A stretch of DNA of 64,000 nucleotides, taken from the NCBI RefSeq assembly GCF_000275845.1, contig NW_006766893.1, positions 156,655-220,654 of the forward strand, read 5' to 3'. The notes under the pieces are model-generated. The model worked only from the letters and a program-made list of their open reading frames with translations, did not search any database and was not told where the DNA came from. The DNA comes from Dichomitus squalens LYAD-421 SS1 (Eukaryota; Basidiomycota; Agaricomycetes; Polyporales; Polyporaceae). Made by a program: the position numbers and the translations under genes. This document shows positions 57,376 through 64,000 of the stretch, piece after piece; within the stretch, counting starts at the first letter, position 1, and every line of letters starts with the position of its first letter.

Positions 57376-58183
57376 ATGCCTGCATATACTGAGGCTCGTC
57401 AGACCACTAACTCAGCATTCCTCAGCCGGCGAGGCTGGTACCGGACGCACTTCTATGACCACCCAGGCTACATCGAGAACGACGCGAAGGCTCTCTACGG
57501 TGATAAGGTTGAGGTTTGGTGCAAACCTTGCTTCCAGCGCCGTGTTGCAAATGAACAGCGTGAGGATTCTTTTCAGTGCACTCGGATTAATCATGACAGA
57601 CCTCCGAACGCGGCTTGGTCTGCCCACCCTCATGAACCTTGCAGAGCTTCGTTTGCATCTGCGCGACGAGAATATCCGCAACAATATGTCAAGGTACGCC
57701 TCAAGCGTCACTTCGGGGATCGCACAACGGTACCACTAGTGCAAAACTCGGCTGAAAGCGAGGCTACTCATCTCCAATCTCTCGAAGGTAGGTAGCAAGA
57801 TTATTAATAGAGTCTGTATATATCTCACGGTGATCACAGGCTCAACATCATGTACAGGTTCCCTGCGAGGTACTGCGTCACATGGAGCCTTCGGTGATCT
57901 TGTAAGGCAGCATCAGTCCGAGGATACTGATTCAGAGGACGACCCGATCTTTCCTTCTGTTATCAAAATCAAGCTCGAATCGCTCTTCTACTTCTCATGT
58001 CATTACTGGCAGAAACGGAGGGAAGATTCCGACATGACGGCATCATTAGATGAAGAGCTCGAGGTATGGAATATATTGGACATGGATGCCGATGGAGAGC
58101 CCGCTACAGAGACTTCGGAGACAATAGATGGCGCATGGGGGAACCAGCCAGATGCATTCACTAGTGCAGTACTTGGAATATGA
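57376..58183 (+). mobile_element. internally deleted hAT-type transposase remnant
   Basis: The N-terminal piece from the ATG at 57376 has a zinc-finger-like pair (VEVWCKPCFQRRV) after SRRGWYRTHF. It changes frame into a piece with LGLPTLMNLAELRLHLRDE and then RLKRHFGD, and after a possible intron near 57790-57855 ends in FDEELEVWNILDMDADGE-like sequence (here SLDEELEVWNILDMDADGE). These words are familiar to me from the N- and C-terminal ends of repetitive hAT (RNase H-like) transposases in Polyporales. The large central catalytic region is absent, and at least one frameshift lies near 57690. A dead or non-autonomous copy. Assignment rests on memory of motifs, not on a search. Confidence 0.5.
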
Positions 58184-59096
58184 TACATAGTTGCTGCACT
58201 GACAAAGGGGAGCGGCGAGAGTAGATGAGAGGGTAGGTGGAAGAAAGTGGGTTGGTGATACAGTTGTAGGGATCGGAGCGCTGATTTGAGATTATTTACA
58301 GATAGCAGAGATGCTTGGGAAACTGTTGTGCAATGTTTGATGTCAAACGGATGAGTGGGGAGAGTTCGACAACTCAGACCGCGGGGAGGACGAGCAGACG
58401 GGTGAATTAGGCGCTGAGACGAACGGGTGAAAACGTCGAAGTTGGTGGGTCGCCGACAGGCGCGTGAGCGTGCGAAAGTGTACCGTTCACCTTGTCGACA
58501 TGTCGACGGGTTTACTATACCTGTAAACCTGGTCAACGGTTGCGTCGACCCGCACATCCCTGGGTGCAGAAGTGGACGACCAAGTAGCCGGGGACGTTAC
58601 AAATGACGAGGAGGGTTTGTTACACCGATATCGGTTATACCAGGACCTTAGCTCATGGTCTGGGCCAGATGCCGGCTGCTCGACCTTTTGTGCGCCCTTG
58701 GCAAGTCTCAGCGATAGAGCATCTTCATGTGCGATCTTGACATATCTTGAATATTTCGTGTGTGAAGCGTGATTCACCCTGACCCTGTCAATGCGCGCAT
58801 TCGTTCGGTCCGTGGAGGAGACTGGTATGACCGAGCGACGTGGCGCAGGCGACGGTGAACGTTCGACGACTCTGTATCCGGCTGAGCATACATGATAGAG
58901 ACGCGACTAGCATTACAATGGACTAATACAGTCGTTTGCATATCAAACTGCAGTCCACGCGCGCGTGCCAGCGATGGTGGCACATTACATAATTTGATAG
59001 ACGCCCGAAAGCAGACTCGGACGCATCAACGCCATTCCGTGTCGACTTCCGACTACATATCCACAACTTCCTCCCGTTCGAGTCGCGCACCTGTAT
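58184..59096. other. intergenic, nothing supported
   Basis: No gene seen. May include the right flank of the hAT remnant and the promoter of the F-box-like gene. Confidence 0.4.
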
Positions 59097-60442
59097 ATGG
59101 CGTCTTCACTCAATCACCAGCCAGCTGAGTTGCAGCTAGACATACCCCTCGACGTCCAGCTAATGGTTATCGATGTCGTCGCGACTACTGACAATCCCTC
59201 TGACTTGAAGGCGTGCGCGGTGACATGCCGCGCCTGGCTTCCGGTAGCACGCTGCTACCTTTATCGTTATGTGGTTCTCAGCCGAGTGTTTCAAGTCAAA
59301 TCGTTCTTCCGTGCTATGGCTTCAGCACCCGAGCTCGGTCCACTCGTTCAAACAATCTCCTTTCGCGATTTCCAGACTTTCACAAAGGACGAGACATTAG
59401 CAACTGAGGAGCTTGTGTCAGACGTCAACGTTAAACACCCACTGTCGACCCTTACGAATTTACGAACACTGGTCTGTAGCGAGTTACGGTGGACGGCTGC
59501 TTCCACGCCTGCTCACTTCGTTTACGTGCCAACACGTGACTGCATTCACTATGGATGGCTGCTTCCTCAAGTACTATACCCAACTCAGCGACATCCTCCT
59601 ATCGCTCCCTCATTTGGAGTCTCTCAGAATAAAACGGTTTGGGTACATGTTCAAGTCTCAGCACGAGCAAAACGCACGTGCGTGCCATTGGCCTAAGCTG
59701 ACACAAATCGAGGTGTGCACAGTGCGTACGTCCCATGCCCCCTTGCAAATATCTGATGGTCCTCTTGCTAGCTCTACATGCTACACAACCCTGTAGACAT
59801 GATCCTTGACCTTCTGCATGCATATTCCGTTGAAGTCCTAAAACTCTCTGACGGCGATTGGGACCACCAACAAGAGTATTCCGGTGAGTGCCCAGCCATA
59901 TTCCGTCAGGGGTCCTTGCGCTGAAACCCGATGGTCACGTATCAGGGATATCACGATACACCTCGCTCCGCTCTATCGAGATCACAACCGCATGGCAGCT
60001 AGACCTTGTTCTGATTATTCAAGTCTTGTCTCACGTTCGGTCGACGCTGCTCGAAGATGCATCCATCACCGTATTCGTGTCGAATGCCTGGGAGAACGGG
60101 GGACCGAATCGGCAGGAAGTGCTGGCGCGGGTGCAGGACATTGGTGCCAAGACCGACGACATCCTGGCTGCGCCATCAGCCTTTCCCTCCCTCCGCCTTG
60201 TGAGCCTGACATATCTGCACGATAGTCTCGATGTATGTGACTTCGGTGAAGGCTTCCGTGAGGCTTTTCGTGAGGCTATCGAATCAAGTCTGCCACGATG
60301 TCGGCAGCGTGGCATCTTGAGGACACAATTCCGTGAACGTAGGTCTTTCACGGCCCTTCATCGCTTTGAGTCTCGACTCACGTTCATCTCCTCTCTGTGC
60401 TCAGGAAAAGACAACGAAGGGTTGTATGTTGGAATATGGTAA
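59097..60442 (+). pseudogene. F-box/LRR-like protein, probably frameshifted
   Basis: The ATG at 59097 opens an F-box-like start (LDIPLDVQLMVIDVV, ACAVTCRAWLPVARCYLYRY). Leucine-rich stretches follow, such as LSTLTN and LSDILLSLPHLESLRIKRFG, as in the large agaricomycete F-box family (SCF substrate adaptors). Between about 59515 and 59540 the sense frame shifts by one base, with no intron that would explain it. A normal intron follows (59722-59771). A second break near 59884-59909 would need an implausible 26-base intron to reach VLALKPDGHVSG. The frame then runs to 60442. Either a recent pseudogene or a sequence error. Target unknown. Confidence 0.6.
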
Positions 60443-61818
60443 AAGAGGGGCAGGAATTCTCGGCTAGACGTACCACTCTTCCATCGACTATGATCAATAT
60501 AGTCGCGGCTACCAACTCCCCAATGTCAAGGCATGTGAAGTGACATGATTTGCATGACTCGCTGCTGCTTGGTATCACCTCTACCACGTCGTAGCATCAG
60601 CACGTCGACTGTCATGCAACCAGGCATATGGTTGATTGTAAATGGACGGCGGCCCTCACACCCCAAAATGCATCATGAGCTTGAGCCAGTTCCAAGACAA
60701 CAGCAAGCAGAGGACCCGGATGATAGGCCGATAAAATGTCAAAGCTGTAGTCCTACTTAGTGAACGTCCTGTGGCACATGAGAGCTTAAACAAGCGGCTC
60801 ATCTATACTGTGTTCATACTCACGTCAACCTCCTTTCCGGACCGAGCAAGGTCGACGAGCAACCCCTCTACGACCTCCGGCCTGGCGGCGCCGGCACTCA
60901 AGTACTCATGTCTCGGAACAGGCTCATCAAGTATGTCGGCTCGTCGACGCGGACCGAGAATCGAGAAAAGCACGGATATCTCGAAGCGTCGCTGAGCGCG
61001 CTCACGCACGCGCTGAACCCTTCGCCGCAGGAGGACAAGCATCCGGCCGGACAGACGAAGATGAAGGACAGCTGTTGGAGACACGGGAAAGGTGGCTCTC
61101 TGGGGCGGGCGAGAAGCTCGAGGAAAGCCGGCCACATGGAAGGCGTGGCGTGCGTGGCGCCTACAAACACGGACCGAGGCCTTCGTACACTCGTGTCATG
61201 TCTTCCTCTGCCAGTAAAGTTATTGGGACGTGTGGAGTCTAGCGTGTCCGGCCGGGGGACAGGATCATGAAGGCTTATGACACAGTGCTCGAGTGAGGGG
61301 CCGAGCGTTGGTAGGAAAGGGTGCCACCCCATACATCCTCTCGCGATCTCACCATCCCCGCCATGTTACGATGGTACTGTGAAAACCCACTATAGAGACT
61401 CGCGAGCTCAGCTGAATGGGATGAAGGGAAACGCGAACACCATTGGCGCTCCCCGTTCCGGGTAATCCCGTGTAGAGTTCATATGCCATGGCGCTAAAGA
61501 GCGTCTTGCCTCCACCTGTCTGGGTCGCATCTGCTGATGCTCAAATCGGTTACCTGAGCTTTGGGCTATGATGGTTTCTCATCTGGGTATGCAAGCGATG
61601 CGGACAGGCGAAGCACTCGCTGTATATAGAGGCTGATACGTCATACACTGGTGACCAGATAAGGTTCGTGCGCGGCTTATGGACTAGGTTTCGCTGTACT
61701 GAGCTTCTTGAAACAGTTCTGAGCTGGTGAGTTTTCTTCGAGGCCGATAGCGTGGCTCTCTCACCGCCTCCCAGTCTCCCGCCAATCTAGCTCCTCGACC
61801 AGCCCCGGGACTTCCCCC
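60443..61818. other. intergenic with a possible minus-strand F-box relic
   Basis: Minus-strand words at about 60800-61160 (FPCLQQLSFIFVCP, YPCFSRFSVRVDE) resemble the C-terminal part of an F-box/LRR gene, but there is no start, no F-box and no exon chain. The rest is unassigned. The last 100 bases are the methyltransferase leader. Confidence 0.35.
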
Positions 61819-62511
61819 ATGGAGCCGTCCGCCTCCGTATACACGACCTTCAACCTGCGAGTCTACGACCTCGTCGTGCTCGTCTTCTCCAACATCTTCG
61901 CATGGCGCTGCTCTACTCGCTCCATACTCCTTCCCCTCTACGAACAACACCTCAAGGAGTCCACCGCTCACCTCGAGATTGGGGCAGGCACCGGCTACTA
62001 CCCCGCTGCAGCGGCCTCCTCCGGTGCCTTGTCGAAGACTAGGCTGGTCACTCTCTGTGATCTCAATCCCACCACCCTCGAGTATTCGAGGCAGCGCCTG
62101 GAGAAAGCGGGCTACCGAGGCTCGATCCAGACACTTGTCCACAACGTCTTCCAACCGCTTCCCGAGGACATGCACGGCAAGTACGACTCTGTCGTGCTGT
62201 ACTACCTCTTCCACTGCCTCCCGGGCTCCTTTCCTCGAAAGGCGATAGACGTCCTCGCGAACGTCGTCCCCGCGCTCTCGCCGGACGGCGTGGTCTACGG
62301 ATCCACCGTCCTGGGGCAGGGAGTGGCGCACAATTGGCTGGGCAGGAGGCTCATGGGGCTGTACAACAGGAAGGGCATCTTCGGCAATGTCGGTGATTCG
62401 GTGGACGGTCTCCGACAGGCTCTGGAGGAAGCGTTCGAGGAATCTTCGGTGGAGGTTGTTGGAGTTGTGGCGCTGTTCGAGGGGCGGAAGCCGAGGGCCA
62501 TCAACACGTGA
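61819..62511 (+). CDS. class I SAM-dependent methyltransferase
   Basis: A single exon encodes 230 residues. SAM-binding motif I is HLEIGAGTGYY (51-61) and the acidic motif II follows as TLCDLNP (Asp81). VLYYLFHCLPG occupies the motif IV to post-IV region. The Methyltransf_12/25-like arrangement lacks a C-terminal extension. The N-terminal helix YDLVVLVFSNIFAWRC with R-S-I-L-L-P-L-Y is typical of small fungal methyltransferases often found near secondary-metabolite genes, but no such cluster is visible in this window. No signal peptide. Methyl acceptor unknown. High GC3 and lack of introns distinguish it from its multi-exon neighbours. Confidence 0.9.
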   Translation: MEPSASVYTTFNLRVYDLVVLVFSNIFAWRCSTRSILLPLYEQHLKESTAHLEIGAGTGYYPAAAASSGALSKTRLVTLCDLNPTTLEYSRQRLEKAGYRGSIQTLVHNVFQPLPEDMHGKYDSVVLYYLFHCLPGSFPRKAIDVLANVVPALSPDGVVYGSTVLGQGVAHNWLGRRLMGLYNRKGIFGNVGDSVDGLRQALEEAFEESSVEVVGVVALFEGRKPRAINT

Positions 62512-63680
62512 TAGATCCCTATCGTATGCCGAACTCTCTTGCCCTTCACGGCGCTGTCACTCATTCCTCCGTACTTGCAGGAGGGTGCTTTGTTCTAGTA
62601 CGCTGCACGGGATGCAGGAAAAGATGTCGCCTCAATCACCTCACAGCCTTCGAGGCCTCGTGTGCGAGTCCTGTGGGGCATGTCGTCCGCTTGATTTGAG
62701 CTCACTACCGTTCAATCGTCCTTGCATGAAAAAGGCCGTTCCTATCTTTGATCCGCCCCGAAGTGAGCTTCTTCGCCCTGAAGTTCGGTGGAAGGGTTCT
62801 CTTTGGGTCATCTTGGCCCTTGCCATTGGTTTGGGGTTGCAATATCGTAATCGGAATTGAATGCCTTCTTCCGAGGCCCGCAAGATTTCCGCGCCCATTC
62901 TTGGCTGTGCACATCCACGTCGTGGTGTTCTCGCTGCGGTACGCTCTCAATACCATCGTTTACTTTATCCAGTTCAAGTTCAATTGCGCTGGGGCGGGTT
63001 AACCTAGAACCTGCCACATTGCCTCCGACACCGCCAGCGCATCAACTTTGACTCTTGTCTTCTACAGCGTTTGTAGCCACACCATGAACCGCCCTCAAAT
63101 AGGGTTTCGAGTCCGATGATAAAGTCTATCGAAGGGGTCGAGGTCAGAACCCTTCCCACACCCTGCCGTACAAATGAAGACACACGCCCGCCTCAATACT
63201 CATGCACTCAATTTGCGCCCGTCGAATGTTTCACGAAGCCCTGCAAGTCGGTAGGTTCACGAGTTTCTGCCGGCAGTTTCAGAGTTCGTCATTGATCACA
63301 GCCAATGATGATATAGCGGCGATCGAGGGACGTGGTGCGGTTCGAAGATAATGCGTCCCAGCCCGTCAATAACAGGCGCGACCCCTTCTTCGACATCAAA
63401 CGCACAGGTCAGCTGCACTTCAGCGAACTGTCAACCGCAGGTGGCTCGGTTTCATCAGCAACATCCCACTGCTGATTATGCGACTGATTGTTTGCTCCGC
63501 GTGGACAGGTCGAAGAATAGAAAGGTAATGCGACCGTGACGCTCATAGGGCATGAGGGCGACTTGCACACAAGAGATCTCCTCATCCTTATGGCAATCAC
63601 CCGGCATCTGTCAGCGTCACTTGGCTCGTATGTCTCATATAGGCTAACCTCGTGCAAGTCAAGGCCCAGTGATCACGGCC
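62512..63680. other. intergenic, nothing supported
   Basis: Contains the methyltransferase 3' flank and the promoter of the membrane-protein gene. No coding signal recognised. Confidence 0.4.
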
Positions 63681-64000
63681 ATGGCTACTGCGCCGCACGA
63701 GCTTACAGCGACCATCCTCGCGATGTCCGATAGGGCGGCATTCCCCCTGCCGGCTCTCGACAATACTTACGGGGCTCTGCTCCTTGGGACTTTCATTGGG
63801 CTCATGTGCGTCTCCTGGCCATGGCGGTCGAAATACCTTCTACTGACACGTCTTCGTGACAGGTTGTATGGCCTTACCGTTCATCAGACCTACAGATACT
63901 TCAGGCTGTATCCGACCGACATCCCAGTCTTGGTCTATTTGGTGAGTACCTACACTTACGAAAAAATATGGACGCTAACTCCCGAGATCGTGTAGGTCCT
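63681..64000 (+). CDS. multi-pass membrane protein, 5' end only (DUF6534-like)
   Basis: The gene is cut by the window edge. Three exons are visible: 63681-63805, 63863-63941 and the first bases of the next from 63996. Introns 63806-63862 and 63942-63995 have GT-AG ends and keep frame. The peptide contains the hallmark start of a large agaricomycete integral-membrane family: LDNTYGALLLGTFIGLM then LYGLTVHQTYRYFRLYP and TDIPVLVYLV. The first helix spans the exon 1 to 2 junction. Members usually have about seven helices and a C-terminal DUF6534 domain; function unknown. The ATG at 63681 is the first in frame; another at 63723 is possible. Confidence 0.85.

Noticed and set aside
1..64000. CRISPR arrays, rRNA genes, biosynthetic clusters
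   Set aside because: No regularly spaced repeats and no rRNA sequence seen. The methyltransferase has no synthase, oxygenase or transporter neighbours to suggest a metabolite cluster.

Overview
This window looks like nuclear DNA of a mushroom-forming basidiomycete (Agaricomycetes, probably Polyporales). Genes are split by many introns of about 40-90 bases with GT-AG ends. The set of families fits that group: a poly-HAMP group III histidine kinase, a G1 (eqolisin) peptidase, HSPA12-like Hsp70 proteins, F-box proteins, a multi-pass membrane protein at the right edge, and decayed DDE and hAT transposons. There is no sign of bacterial operons, CRISPR or viral genes. All exon structures were built by hand from splice signals, reading-frame phase and family similarity. 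Where exon sums close in frame this is stated.

Layout. 1-10.9 kb is transposon-rich and gene-poor: a spliced DDE transposase remnant (260-1712), a 160-base palindromic MITE (5309-5468), and a nested inverted-repeat element with TA at both ends (6227-7634). 11-19.2 kb holds conserved housekeeping and signalling genes: a 1415-residue group III hybrid histidine kinase, the GPI-transamidase catalytic subunit GPI8, and a small SMP-domain stress protein. 19.2-23 kb is empty as far as I can see. 23-30 kb has a secreted G1 peptidase, a protein-kinase-like protein, a 96-residue orphan and a single-pass membrane protein. 30.5-34.7 kb is one 19-exon minus-strand gene that fuses a PARP-type ADP-ribosyltransferase domain to a UBE2Q-like E2 domain.

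35.5-52.5 kb is the most unusual part. Four paralogues of an unrecognised membrane/coiled-coil protein lie here. Two of them are each paired head-to-head with an Hsp70-like gene, and that pair is tandemly duplicated with a period of about 5.5 kb. The shared promoters carry a repeated 14-base motif. An alpha/beta hydrolase lies inside the second unit, and a scrap of its 3' end in the first unit marks a deletion.

53-64 kb has a serine beta-lactamase-like protein, an internally deleted hAT transposase, a frameshifted F-box-like gene, a small SAM methyltransferase and the 5' end of a membrane protein cut by the window edge.
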